Shown here: piece after piece, positions 11,028 through 55,299 of the stretch
Layout: each line of letters opens with the position of its first letter
How positions within the stretch are numbered: position 1 is the first letter of the stretch
Origin: Aplysia californica
Lineage: Eukaryota; Mollusca; Gastropoda; Aplysiida; Aplysiidae
Direction: 5' to 3'
DNA length: 64,000 nucleotides
Assembly (NCBI RefSeq): GCF_000002075.1
Contig: NW_004797637.1
Span: forward strand, 378,434 to 442,433
Notes under the pieces: model-generated
The model's input: only the letters and a program-made list of their open reading frames with translations
Told to the model about the DNA's origin: nothing
The model's database searches: none
Position numbers and translations under genes: made by a program

Positions 11028-11416
11028 TACCAGAACTCGGACAAAGCATGTTTTGCCCTTGGTGAAAGTAGATATTGAGAACGTCTTAAGTACAATCAAC
11101 ACTACTTCCAATCCATTACAAGTAGTTGAAATAACACGTGTGAGCAAATATCCAAGACAACTATTGGTGAGTCAACTACTAAATTCGACATAGACATTTC
11201 GGAAAATAGCGCTCCGAGTTTCTGCTGACAAAAAGTTTAACACGTAGGCCTACTTCTCATGACAGAAAAGAAGGCAAGCGTAAGATTTTTGAAAAATCCG
11301 GCGTAATAGGCGTAACAAAAAAAAAGAAAACAACAACAAGCAAACCAGGGTACTCGCGATCAAAATCAGGAAAATCAGGATGCTTGAGATTTAGGGCAGG
11401 GATGAGTGGCAGGTTT

Positions 11417-12640
11417 GGAAAATAAACTGATTCCTTCAGAGCCATCCCAGGGTTCACATTCCAGTCTTTCCACACTTTCGATGACGGACAACATGTCTAC
11501 TCTGCCGTCTTGGGGAAAACAGACGAATATCGCAACATACCCATTTTCCAGGAGGGCCAAAAAATCAAATTTATTCGTCTCACGTTTAAAAAGTTATTTT
11601 TTTAATTTTATTTTTAACTTGATTTTTTTTTTTTTGCAGGAGGAAGGATGGTGCAATTATGCACTTGTAGTTAAAATTTTGTTCGGAAATATCAACAAAA
11701 TTTTGTGTGAGAAGACAAAAGTCATTCTTTCATAACAGAATGATGAAATTTTAATTAGCTTTTAATGGGAAAAGGATGAATAGCGACATTCGTCTTTCTT
11801 TCACCCGACGTTGTCAAATAGTACCGTCCTGGATTTTTCATTTGTGATTTTTGAGGTTCGTCTGGTTTTATGTAAGTGTTTTGGGGCTTCCAGACTGTTA
11901 TTTAATTGCGCTTTGCCGGTGGAGCCAAAGAACCGGGATTCAAATTCTGGTGAGTGTACACAAGCAGTGGTGCTTGTCGTCTTACTGCGTGCAACACACT
12001 TGACACTGCGGGGAATAACGCCGGATATGCCAGGATTTGAGCCTTTTGGTATTTCATCATAAGACCAGTGGCATTGTAACGTAGGAATGTTTTGGCGAAG
12101 AAGGACGAATATTGGTATATTCGTTGCTTTTTCGTAAACTGAGGATGAACCTCTCGGTATTCGTCCTTTTTTCACAGTAGGACCAGAGATTCATCTTTCT
12201 TTCATAAAATATAGAATAGGTGATGTAATAAAAGAAAACAGACATCACTGATCTGCCTGACAGAAGCAGTGATGAGTAGTTTAAATTCATTCGAGCAATA
12301 GAAAATGTGCTAAACACATATTATACGCTGTGCATATTAGCAAGCTCAGCACTAAGCGCACTCTATGGTTTCCTTTGTCACTAATATAAGCTTATATCTA
12401 TCCTATACTATACATCATGCATTTTAGACACTAGCCTGTCTTTGGCTGCTCCCATCCATCATCATCCCATAAAAATAATTATGATTGATGATACTGTTAT
12501 ATTACTATGTTTAATATATAATATTATAATGTTAAGTCATTGAGTCATTGTCTTGTGAGTGAAATTGTGCCTCAGATTAGTAGATCTAGCTTGGATTTTG
12601 TGATGTTTAAGTAAGTAATTTAAACGCAAAGACGAGGCAA
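11417..12640. other. Unrecognised sequence with recurring ATTCGTC motifs
   Basis: No gene recognised. The motif GACGAATAT or its complement recurs near 11523, 11790, 12105, 12118 and 12160, partly as hairpins (GAAGGACGAATA with TATTCGTCCTT). It may be a decayed inverted-repeat element, but ends were not located. Confidence 0.35.
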
Positions 12641-12907
12641 AATTGCAGTGGTTAGATTTGATATCAATTAACTGAAAGGTAGGCTTTGATCAGACCAGGC
12701 TCTTAATCTTTTCGAATATTTTCTTAAAAACATAGATCTAGATCTGGATCTAATCTGTCAAAATTCTTATCAATCTTATTCTTACCAGTGAAATGAAAGG
12801 GTTCCTTTCGAGGCTCTGTTAGTACACTGACAAGTTAAATACAGCAGTGTTGCACCATCCTTTCTGGTCTCGTTTTATTGTACAGAAAGTCTCTAAGGCT
12901 GTAGATC

Positions 12908-12967
12908 TACTACTACTGCTACTACTCCTATTACATTGTACTATATGTACTACTACTGCTGCTACTG

Positions 12968-13037
<70 letters not shown>

Positions 13038-13160
13038 GCTGCTGCTGCAGATCATTTCTATAGTGCCCACAATCCCAGCTCTAGGTGCTTTAGAATCCAC
13101 ATAAATGCATACATGTATGAACAATATTCACACATGCACACACACACACACACACATACG

Positions 13161-13216
<56 letters not shown>

Positions 13217-13270
13217 CACAGAGACAAACACTCACACACACACGCACGTGCGTGCACACACACGCACACA
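12908..13270. repeat. Compound microsatellite: (CTA/CTG)n then (CA)n
   Basis: CTA/CTG triplets occupy about 12908-13050, with an uninterrupted CTG run of about 16 units ending at 13027 and a second short run. A (CA)n tract follows at about 13134-13270. Poly-Ala, poly-Leu, poly-Cys and Thr/His frames across it are artefacts of the repeat. Confidence 0.95.
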
Positions 13271-13356
13271 TTGACACTGCGCTAATGGGAAGTACGGACC
13301 TGGTGAGACGAAACCAACTTATCAACGTCAAGTTTCAGATTGGTCAGTAGCAGACG

Positions 13357-15088
13357 CTAATCGCTACGCTCTGTGATCCTTAGTTTTTTCCTCTGCTTCG
13401 TCAGCAACCTTGTCACTGCACAGAATCCCCTTTCTGCTAGACAGGAGGTGGGAAAAGCGATGAACAAGAACTTGATATTTTCCCACAGGGACTCAGGGAG
13501 ATATTTGTCTTGCACAATAGTTTTCAACCAGAATGACTGGTACGACTTTTTGAACAATGGTTTGATTTCAAAGTCACTTTTCACTGTCAGCTCTTCTTCA
13601 ATTGCCAATGTCAAGTCACCATCTGTTCTAGTATTGAGTGGGTCCAGTACCCAGTCTGGAATTTCCAGTTAAAAGATATCAGTAAACCTTGTCTTCGCGG
13701 TCATATCAGCATGCAAATCTCTGAAGTGGTTGGTATATATTTCTAGTTCCTTGACCCGCCCTTCTTTCAGTGTCTCTGTCAAGTTAGGAAACTGAGCAAA
13801 TTCTCTTCTGCCAATGTTACGGTGAAACATTTCCAATTTCGACTAGAATGACGAAAGCATGGATTTTTGCCTTGATCAGGTTGGTGTCATCCCCCTGCAG
13901 CTGCAAGTTGAACTGGTTGAACTTTGTGAAAAGATCTGTGAGGAACGAAATGTTGTTCTTGTGTTCTTTCAGTTTATTGCAAAGATCACTGTCTGTTTCT
14001 TGAAAAAAGATCCAACACTGAGTCAAACAGGCAGAACAATAATTGTGTTAAACAGTTTCCTTTTGAGAGCCACCGGACTTCAGTGTGCAAAAGAAAGAAT
14101 TGAAGGTTCTCGTCATTTTCAGTGCACAGCTGTTGGATTAATCTCGAGTTCAAAGCATGGACATTGATCTTGTTCACACACTTGATGACTATGGCCAGTT
14201 TGTCATGCAGACTTTCATTCAGTTTTTTTGCCACCAAATTCTGTCTGTGAAAGACACAGTGAACAGTTAGTACTCCAGGGACTGATTTCTTCAAGAAGCT
14301 CATATCCACGGTACCGACAAGTCATCGACGGTGCTCCATTTGTTGCACAGGCAACTATTGGCCAGAGGAATCTGTTTCTCCTCAAAAAATTCTTGGACCA
14401 CTTTGAAAATGGACTCGACTTTGGTATATGTTTCCAACATTTTCGCAAATAAAAATTCTTGCATTATTTACCTCACCCTCTATGAACCGATATCCAGTTG
14501 AAGGCTGAACTCACGTCCTTAAAGCATTTTGCACAATGATTCCTTAACATTTGCTGACATCCAATCCATACGTCTTTGAACGGTATTGTCACTTAGTGGC
14601 AAGAACTTTCAACTTTCAACACAGGCTCCGGGGCACGGTGCAGGACTGTGCTGACCACCTCTCTTATTGCAGGTAATGAGGTCCTCGCCGAAAGTATGTG
14701 GTTTGCCTGCCTTTGCAATTAGCAGAGATGAATGATAAGTTGCTCGTAAGTCTTCATCAGCTTGATCGATGTCGGCTGCAAACATCGATTTATTCGATTT
14801 TTATTTCTGAAAATTGATCTTTAGAGTTTTGAAGTACGCCAGATCTTTGTCAGATTTGCCGGCTTGGAAAGAAAGTTCTTAGTAATAAGTGGTATTGTAA
14901 ACTATGCCTAAGTTATCAATTTTTGTTTTTGTTTTTTATGTGGCTTCTTTCCCTTTACCATTTTTTATGTTGCATTTCATGAAAATTTCACACCGCCCCC
15001 TTAAAGCCCACCACCACCCCCCAATCGCCCAATTTCGTCACAGCGCCCCCCAAACTATCGCCACCGCCCACTTTGAAAACCACTGAAT
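13357..15088 (-). pseudogene. Decayed hAT transposase (ZBED5/SCAND3-like) with its 5' terminus
   Basis: Fragments in several minus-strand frames follow the order of a hAT transposase. Near 14750 is a KAGKPHTFGEDLI segment, then NTVQRRMDWMS, then CNKWSTVDDL-like remains. A catalytic-region block at 14309-14000 has HCVFHRQNLVAKKL and LLHTEVRWLSKGN, followed by FTKFNQFNLQLQG. The C-terminal dimerisation motif is at about 13480 (FPTSCLAERGF). The element's 5' end, CAGTGGTTTTCAAAG, starts at 15088. At least four frame changes or stops separate the pieces, so it is not functional. The 3' terminus was not found; CAGTGGTT at 12645 is only a weak candidate. Confidence 0.85.
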
Positions 15089-15474
15089 TAGAGGAAGGTT
15101 TTCTCTTTTTCTATGTTTAAAAATAATTAATTAAACTGAGTAACAAAATGTAATGACTTACACTTTTTTGTATTTTTTGTCTTCATACTTTCTATTTTAA
15201 AGGTCCAGGGGGAAGTTGATATTTTTTTTTTCTTCGCTCCCTGCTTGTGGGCAATTTTTCTATTTTGGAAATTCCCAGTTATCCTGTGTTGAAAAGGGAG
15301 TTTTGCTTTTTGAAAGAAACAAAGTCTTCTTTTTGTCTCTTGAGGGCTCGCTGATGATCATGTCTCATAGTTAATTGCCTTTTATCAAACACTGCATTAC
15401 TTTAAATTTTGTAGCTGAAAAGCTTGTAATGTATATCTTTAATTTTTGATTCACCATTCTTTCCCTCATCATAG
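15089..15474. other. No gene; sequence upstream of the first recognised receptor exon
   Basis: A+T-rich, with a pyrimidine tract leading to the splice acceptor CATCATAG at 15474. No promoter elements were identified, so the true transcription start may lie further upstream. Confidence 0.4.
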
Positions 15475-15732
15475 GCTGAGCATCAGTGGCACTTCAAGTC
15501 AAGACCTGGCTTTCCCATTTGTGCTGATTGATCACCAGTTGAGAGTGGAAGAAGCTAGCTTACCCTGCTGTCTATCAGTCACTAAGTTACCTGTAAGAAG
15601 AATTTGAAACTTTCCTGTTTTGTATGGCAGGAGATTTTGCTGTTGTAGCGAATATGGAACTCAGAAAAGGGGTCCTATGATGATCCTAGGAGAGTTCAGT
15701 CTCAATGATTGAGAGAGCACTGAAGGAAGTTT
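15475..15732 (+). other. Probable 5' untranslated part of the receptor's first recognised exon
   Basis: It follows an acceptor (tctttccctcatcatag) and runs into the start codon at 15733. An in-frame TGA at 15721-15723 closes the frame upstream, so 15733 is the first usable ATG. A GT...CAG pair (15593-15630) could be a 38-nt intron, but that is shorter than usual for animals. Confidence 0.5.
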
Positions 15733-47860
<32,128 letters not shown>

Positions 47861-49253
47861 AAAGACATCCACATTGATGCTGCCAGGGGGCACAGCAATT
47901 TCAAATCAACCAGTAATTGAAATTTAAAACTTTCAGTCCGTTCTATGACTGTACCCTGTAAAAGAACTTTTTACTTTTTAAAATTATTGTTTTATTGTGA
48001 ACAATATTCATGCTGTTTCGTACAGCCCTAAATTTTCTGCTCTGACGAACTGTGAGTCGCAGTTAGTTTTTCTCAGTTGTTGGGATTTGTCTTTCATCTC
48101 AAGCTGTTTTGCAGAATTTTTTATGGGGTTTATCCATCCTTGGATTAGTACCTATGAGAAGTGTTGGCACTTGAGTATTTGGCAGGCTTTGGAGTTTTTA
48201 AATATAATTGTTTTCTTTATTGTGTGGCAGCATTGGTAGAGAAATGAAGCGTAACCCTCTTGGACCTGAAAAATCTGCCCTCAAGTGACCCGAGAAACCT
48301 GGATCTTTTTTGGGGTGCTCAGGAAAGTTTAGGATGGCCGTCTTCAGATGTATTTCTAAGAACAGAATTTGAAAATTAGCATTAAAAGGATACATTTTCT
48401 GACAAGTGTTCAAAATAGGGTTTTAGAAAATACAGTTTTCAAATAAGTAGAGAATGAAATATTTTAGTTTAACAGGAGTAGAGGCATCTTTGCATCAACC
48501 CAATAACACACAATGGTGGATAACTCCAAGAGTTTCACTACTGCAGTTGTCATTTTTGTAGAGTTATATCCCTTGAAAAGTAACGTATCATTATGTTCAA
48601 GTTAATTACCAATGCTTGGCTCACTTGCTATGTGGAATAGTTATGGGACAGGATGAATGTTCATATGTGATTGTGAATTTCCATGCAACTGATTTTGACT
48701 AATCGTGCAACATGTGTATGCTTATGCGTTTCTTCCTGAATATTCATGCAACAAAACCCCCTACTTCTTTTAAAATGGTTCTGAACAACACTAACAATAA
48801 AAAGTAACAAACTCACATGTATTAAAAGAGGCAACAACAACGAAACAGTTAGTTGGTTAATGATCCTTTATATCATTCTGAAGACATATACCAAGAAGAA
48901 AAAACGTGTACAAGAAAAATGCATTATAAACGAATATAACCAAGGAGGTCATCAGGTCTCTGGGCCAAGTGAGGGCTGACCAATGTTAAAGGGGCACACT
49001 GTGGTCGCAGATAAACTCCTTGATTTTTAGTGCTTCTTCAGTTAGTAAGTTTATTCAGTGTTTAAGGCCATTGGCCCTCATCACATAAAACACTCATTTG
49101 ATAAATAAAGTCTCCATAATGAAAAAGTACAGGTACACATATCTCTTATCATAGGTCTAACATGGCATATTTCTGTCAGTGCTTCTTCAGATATATTTTG
49201 GAGTTTACCTGAGCATTGTGTGTGCCACCATCCATTGCTCACACATACTCAGC
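47861..49253 (+). other. Probable 3' untranslated and downstream sequence of 2DBD-NR
   Basis: No coding frame recognised. It is A+T rich and largely free of identifiable transposons up to about 49.2 kb, as expected of a 3' UTR. The first canonical AATAAA after the stop is at 48796-48801, and another is near 49105. Which one is used is unknown. Confidence 0.5.
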
Positions 49254-49303
49254 CTATAGACCCTCTGACTCTGTGTGGCATCTTTTGCACAAGTCATAAT
49301 TGC

Positions 49304-51843
49304 AGACCTGACACTCATCCCGATGTAGTCGGGATATCCCGCTTTTTTGCCCCAAATCTCAAGCATCCCGATTTTCCCAATTTCGATTGCGTGTATCCCG
49401 ATTTTTTGTCCCAGTCTGCTGTTGTACTGGATTTTTCTAAAAACTTTTTCTGTCTTCTCCTTTATGACGGGAAGCGCCCGTTGAACTTTTTGTCAGTATG
49501 AACTCGGAGCACTATTTCCCGAAATATCGATGCCGCATTTAGTAGTTGACGCGCCCCAAGTTGTGTGTGATCTTTGCCCGCACTCAGAATTCTCCGATGA
49601 TAGCCTGGTAACTGTTACAATTTGGCACATACAAATAATCGATAATATTCGTAGTTCGGCTGTTACTTTCCAAACAATCCTTGTCCGAGGTCTGGTAACT
49701 GCGCCTTCACATCAAACATTCAGCAGGGCTGCCTAAATCTACCGATTTTTCCGGTAGATACCGATTTTGGGCCTGTTCTACCGACATACCGATAAGGTGT
49801 CAAAACTACCGGATTTTCGATGGGTGCCGAGAGAATAAACAGAAAAAAAACCATTCTGCAGTGCTTCCATTCTTCTTTGTTTTTACGAAAATCCGTACAT
49901 TCCGAAAGTTCCGTACTTGCTGCATCATCATATCAACTCCATGCGTTGAGAGAGAGAGAGAGAGCCTCCATAACTTGTCAGATGTTTACGGCAACTCTCG
50001 GCAATAAGTTGTTTTAGAAACTGCCAGATTGCGCATTTCGTACACTCGACCATTGTCTATCTGTGCCGTTCGGTCGGCAATGGTTTTTCACGTGCATATC
50101 GGCTAAAATCTGTCTACTCACAATAGATAATCTTTCTTCTTCTTTTCATTCATTCTTTCTTTCTGTCTATCTTCAGTTTTTGCTGCGGCTGGAAAATCTG
50201 TGCATTTAATTCATGTATCCAGAAAACAAAAATGTGAATATAGAAGGAAAATCGGTATTGAAGCAAAACATTCTAAAATCTGTCTTGGTCTAGAGAATTG
50301 GTCAGTACCAAATAAGGATTCTACGCCGGGGGACTGCGGGAATTTATTACCTGGGAATCTGAAAAAAAATCGCAAAATGCATAAAGTCCTCGAAACCAAA
50401 TCTGAAACGCCTTCTGAGTTCATATTTTAGTGGTCGCATTTGTAATATTACGTTCAGCTTTCCCCTGTCTGAGAGTACGTTTCACGCGAATGAGCGGCTA
50501 TGGCGGCCGGCGGAAGTGTAGGTGTAATACTGAGGCTCCATTGGGAAAATCAAAATCTACTTTCGCTTTCATTACCGCTCAGAAGTGTCCTATGATAGTC
50601 CGTTGACGTTAGTATTACAGGTAATAAAAATTTGTAACCTGCAGTTTGTGCGTAAAAAACACAGAGTAGCCATAAACATTAAATCGATATTCTCACTGAT
50701 GTTGCTATAATGACAAAAAAAGGGAGAAAAAGAAAACACGCGTCCTCCAATTTCTAGATTGTCGGGCCCGTCATCGTGACCGGTCAATGAACCTGTGAGA
50801 GTTCGTAAGTACGGCATGAGCAAAGGACCGGCCGGTGGTTGTTGGGGAAAGTCTAATCAAAGTTCATTCAAAGTAGGTGTGTTGCAGGGCGTCGGAATTG
50901 AGGGGAGGTGTTTAATGCAATAAAGTCTACGGCAGCAGGAGAAGGCCGCGGTGCAAGAAACTGATGCTAAAATAAAAGCGATAAGTGGAAGTGGTTTTGA
51001 CATTTTACAATCGAGTGCGTAAACGAGGGAACATTAGAGCTCAGGCTTGATGATTGTATCTTCAAGGTTGGTGTTCCCTGATTTGCCGGATTTGTCAGTG
51101 ATGACAAATTGAATAGGTGCAATGAGGAAATTCCGTTTTCAACCATCGGGAAGCTCTATGTTGGATGCCTATACATCATGATGGCTTGTTGCTGATTAAA
51201 TACTGGTACTGAGATTTAGCAGTTTGAAAAAAATCAATACTTAGTCCATGATGCAGTGGTTCACTGATTGCTAGGTTTTCAGCATCACTATATCCCACAC
51301 TCTCACAGTCCTTCCAGCTCCGGCTCTATCAGTACACGCTCTCTTTTATTTTCACTTTTTGCTCTGCCGTGAGCCTAACTATAAAGGTTTTATAAATAAG
51401 TTTTGTCTTGCATGCTTTTTAAAATCCGTAATTGCTGAAACCAAACATGGTTTTAGCAGTTGATGTTCTTTTTGCCTCTCCTCAGGTCCAGATCAGGATT
51501 CATTTTGTATTTTTAGGGCAAAACTAGTTAAAATTAATTGTCTGTCATACCTAAGTCACGAAGGACTTCTCAGTGTCCTATGCTAGTGTCTGGAAAAGTA
51601 TTTTTAATTTAGTTTCTATTGGTATGGGTTAGGGGTTTTGAAGTCAGTTTGACAATCACCCTGCATTCAATTCCAGATTCAATACTGAATGATAGGTGCC
51701 TTGAACGATAGTCCATAAAATCATTTTTTTTAAAACCAACCTCGCCTCATTTCATACACACTGTTCATCGTAACTTGTGCACACCCATACACCCCCTTCC
51801 TTCCCCACGCACATATAGTCACATGCGAGAGCATGACAACATG

Positions 51844-51874
<31 letters not shown>

Positions 51875-52738
51875 TCACACACACACACACACACGCACAC
51901 ATGTGCATGCACAAACAAGTTTTCAAAATATAATTACCCAATATCACGGAAAGCAAGCACGTTCGTTCGATGGGGCAACGATCATCTTTTTTTTTCTTCT
52001 TTGTCTTTGTACTACCTGATTTTGGGCCAATCTACCTGAAAATGACCCTGAATCTACCTGAAATGGGAACTTTGAGGTAGGCAGCCCTGAATCAGATGAG
52101 TGACAGTCTTTCTAACCCTTACACAACTCCATGTAACCGCGCTGACAAGACTAACATACGGCCATTGTCGTTGCTTTAGTCTGAACGCATATGAGGGATA
52201 AGAGATTTGTTGGTACAATTGGTCGGTCGGCCGTCGTTGTTATCCTAGAGTACGAGAAGTAGAATGACTGTCGCTCATCCGAGTGTTTTGTATGAACGCG
52301 CAATTAGTCGGTCCCGTCAGTAAAATTGTTTCAATCGTGCATTTGTGTCACATGGTTTGACATCGCCGTGTGAGTTCTGCGTGTCAGGGACCGTCCGTTG
52401 ATGGGGTCAACTTAAGTTCATGTATTTCGGGACTTATTGGTAGGGGGGGGGGGTATAGACACTTGAACTAGAAGGAGTGCTTGACGTGATGCTTCAGGAT
52501 TTACAAAAAATAATGATAACTCGCACACACGCAAAGACACACACACGCGCGTGTGCAAACAAGCAAAGACACTTAGAGTTCATATAGGCCAAGTAATTAA
52601 TGGACGCCCCTGGAAAAATTTTAAGTCAGCTTTGGCAGTCACCTTGGTGATTTTCCTGTTGATCCCGATTTTTTTCACCAAATCCGATTTTTTTCTCCCC
52701 GAGATCCTGATTTTGAGGTTTCATAGAGTGGCAGGTCT
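49304..52738. mobile_element. hAT-like element A, copy 2, inserted in the pogo gene
   Basis: Ends AGACCTGACACTCATCC and, reversed, AGACCTGCCACTCTATG. Flanks ATAATTGC (49296-49303) and GTTATTGC (52739-52746) match at 6 of 8 bases, as expected for an aged 8-bp hAT duplication. Sequence inside both ends aligns with copy 1 at 9790-11416, in opposite orientation. About 1,070 bp once the nested element 49724-52089 is removed. No transposase of its own. Confidence 0.8.
49724..52089. mobile_element. hAT-like element nested in element A copy 2
   Basis: Ends CAGGGCTGCCTA and TAGGCAGCCCTG are perfect 12-bp inverses. Subterminal TCTACCGAT/ATCTACCTGA motifs and GATTTTGGGCC occur near both ends. 2,366 bp. 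Interior frames (for example 76 codons at 50200-50430) are not recognised as transposase. CAGGG ends suggest hAT, but the flanking 8 bp do not match. Confidence 0.72.
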
Positions 52739-54468
52739 GTTATTGCCTGAATCATCAGAGGCTGAGTCATCATTGTAGATGATGCGGAGCTCTTCGTCAT
52801 CCTTACTGCTGTCTGTGCCTCTTCTCTTTGCTTCATCTCTTTCTTTTTTCTTTCTAGTTTGTTCTTGTGCTCTTCTTTCCTTTTCTTTGTGGCTTCTTCC
52901 CTGGTCTTCTGTTTCTCTTGTTTCTCTTGTGCCTTCCTCTTTTTGTTCTCCTCCCAGGCAGTTTTCCGTTGCTCTTTATCCTTAAGTACTTTCTCTTTCT
53001 CCAGCTGTTGATTTTTCAAGTAGGATCTGGATGCTTCACCGGTCAAGACCATGGAAATTGAGGCTGCGGTAGCACTCTTTATGGTTGTGCTTTTTGTAAA
53101 AGCTGGGCAGGCAGTGGTGTGCACAGGAGCTTAAACTTTTCCTTCTCCAGTACCACAAACCTTTCTTCTTTGTGACTTGCAATCTGTGTGTCAAATTTCT
53201 CTTCAGGTAGCTTCCTCACTTCCTCCAAAACATAGAGGTCATCCTGAATAGCTGTTTCCTGTGACTCCAAAGTGGTTCCTGGCACATTGTCTGGTGGTGG
53301 TGCAGTACTGGTATTTGGGGGGTCCAGCAGCGCTGAAATTTGGGCTGGCACACAGCTTCTCAGATTGCAGAACACTCTCTGGGTTAAACGGGTGGATTCC
53401 ACTGGATGAGAAGCCTTTAAAACCATTCTCAGGGACAGCTGCAGCCTCCCATGCTGGCTTTAAAACTTGAACAAAAGTTCGCGGGCTCTCAGCCTCTCCT
53501 GTCTCTTGCATGTGTCTTCCGACTTGCCTCTCCCAGTGGACCGTAACAGCTCCAGTGAAAGCAGGGTTGATGGGTTGAATGACGTGCGAAGCATGGATCT
53601 TTAAACAGTAGAGAACGATGTTGTGATCAAGGCTGTGTGCGAGGCATGATCTTCGACAAACAGGGAAAGAGATTTCTTGACAAATTCCTCTTGCTTGATG
53701 AAAACATCCCTCAACCACATCAAGAGTACCTCCCCAGTTATCCATCTCAAAACTGGCCTTGGGAAAGTCCTCAAGAGGGTTGAAAGTTGGCAATTTCTTG
53801 TAAGAACAAATTATCATTGGAGGGAGGAATCTTCCATTGGCACTTGTGCACACTACCACTGTGATGTTCTACTTGGTATTACCTGTCAAAGAATAAATAT
53901 GCCAGTCCCCTTTAAATGCCACCACTTTCGTTCCTTTAGAGCTCAAAGAAAAACCAGTCTCATCAGCATTATAAAGTCCATCAGGGCTGAGCAATAGTCA
54001 GACATCCACACTGTCCAAGTGCCTTTTCTTGCTACTAAACCAAAGGCTAAGGCTGTGGCTTCTGACAAGAGCTCTTTCTTTTCCTAAAGTCATGGGTTTT
54101 TTGTCTCTTAGCTCTTGGTGGTTCTTCATAAAGTCTTTCACCGACTGCCTACTCGGCTTCTTCATCTCTACATCTTTTACAACTGGCCTTTTCCTCATCA
54201 GGGCATAGGCCTTTTGACAAATGTCGTCTCGAGTCTGGCCAAAGCCCCTCCTGCACATACCAATAACCCAAGAAGCAAATCTTTCCTCTTTGTCATGAGA
54301 AAGCAGATGTCGTGGGATGGAACAAATTGTTGGTCGACCACGCATTTTGTCTCCCAGAGTTGCATATGGTATGCCATAAATTTTAGCTGGTTTTTACGCT
54401 CTGTTGACCATGTCTATAGCTTCAAGCAATCGTTCTTGTGTGTGTTTACGTAAAGGGAAAGGAACCAT

Positions 54469-55299
54469 AATTACTGAGCAGGGATCACTTTTGAGAAATC
54501 TGGATTGAGATAGACAGTTATTGTGTTAGTTAGATTGATGTGTCAAAGGACAAGGAATAGTGTAACAACATGCTGTGGTTTGTAAAAGAAACTGAATAAA
54601 AGAACAATAATGATAATTGGTTAGATTTTGAGGAAAAGCAAGCGCTTGATTTAGGCAGTCAACGGTCATAAATCTACAAGCTAGACTCTAGGCCTTGGCT
54701 ATTAGAGTAATGGGAGGGGCCATTGTCAGCTGACAATGTAAAACAACCCAGTAATAACCAGAATAAAATGTTGAAAGAGGGTAGCGCATGGCAAGTGCTT
54801 TCTAGGTCGATTGATTCTAAACTCATGCGCCACATTAGGTAGCGCTCTACATTTTTATATCAGAATCATGAATATTCATGCGCTGCCTCCCCCCTGATTA
54901 CGATTAAGATTTTATAAATGAGGCAATATAACATAAATTTCGATAATAGAAACAGTTATTGAATGTAGTAATAGTTTTAAAAGCAGTGTTATAATTCTCT
55001 GGTGGTGTACAAGTGAAAAATGACGTCACCTTTTTTAAAAATTATAGAAAACCACGTTTTGATCACGTGTGAGAACTTGTCGGAACTCCTTTTCCAGAAC
55101 AATATCTGTAGTTTCACTTTTGAAACGGAAGTGGCCTTGAATCGGCTGGCAATGTAAAACAACCCAGTAAAAACCAAAATGAAATGTCCTGTCTTCATCA
55201 TGTTATGTTGTTTATAATAATTTGTTCAGGTTTCTTGAGTAATTTTATTGTAGACACGTTCACTGAGATAGATCTAGCCCTAAAGGAAGAAAGCTTGTG
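54469..55299. other. No gene; a 40-bp direct repeat
   Basis: Two copies of CAATGTAAAACAACCCAGTA plus about 20 bp more lie near 54734 and 55150. Otherwise A+T-rich sequence between two transposon remnants. The 5' end of the pogo element should lie here but was not identified. Confidence 0.45.

Larger units (their letters stand above)
9790..11416. mobile_element. hAT-like non-autonomous element A, copy 1 (contains a later MITE)
   Basis: The left end AGACCTGTCATTCTATGAAA and following 150 bp match the reverse complement of the right end of the copy at 49304-52738. The right end (CATCCTGATTTT and AAATCTCAAGCAT blocks read on the minus strand) matches that copy's left end. Ends have the form AGACCTGNCACTC. 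Flanks show only a weak 8-bp repeat. About 890 bp remain once the MITE at 10287-11027 is removed. Confidence 0.7.
49254..54468 (-). pseudogene. Pogo-type (CENP-B/jerky-like) transposase gene, split by element A
   Basis: The minus strand starts at ATG 54468. A Psq-type helix-turn-helix follows (ERLLEAIDMVNRA, AKIYGIPYATLGD), then a CENP-B-type domain MRGRPTICSIPRHL to GFGQTRDDICQKAY. The DDE core opens at NADETGFSL (about 53960) and goes on with VVVCTSANGRFLPPMIIC and HASHVIQPINPAFTG. A Lys/Glu-rich coiled coil (about 52820-53000) and an acidic tail DDEELRIIYNDD follow. Element A interrupts the tail at 52738. Beyond it, at 49303, the frame resumes with a CKRC zinc motif and a stop at 49254. 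The second catalytic Asp region is altered, and there are at least two stops and one or two frame changes. Dead. Confidence 0.88.

Noticed and set aside
12819-13350. Poly-Ala, poly-Cys, poly-Leu and Thr/His-rich frames on both strands
   Set aside because: Products of the CTA/CTG and CA microsatellites.
52779-53061. Ser/Leu/Phe-rich plus-strand frames
   Set aside because: Complement of the Lys/Glu-rich coiled coil of the pogo transposase.
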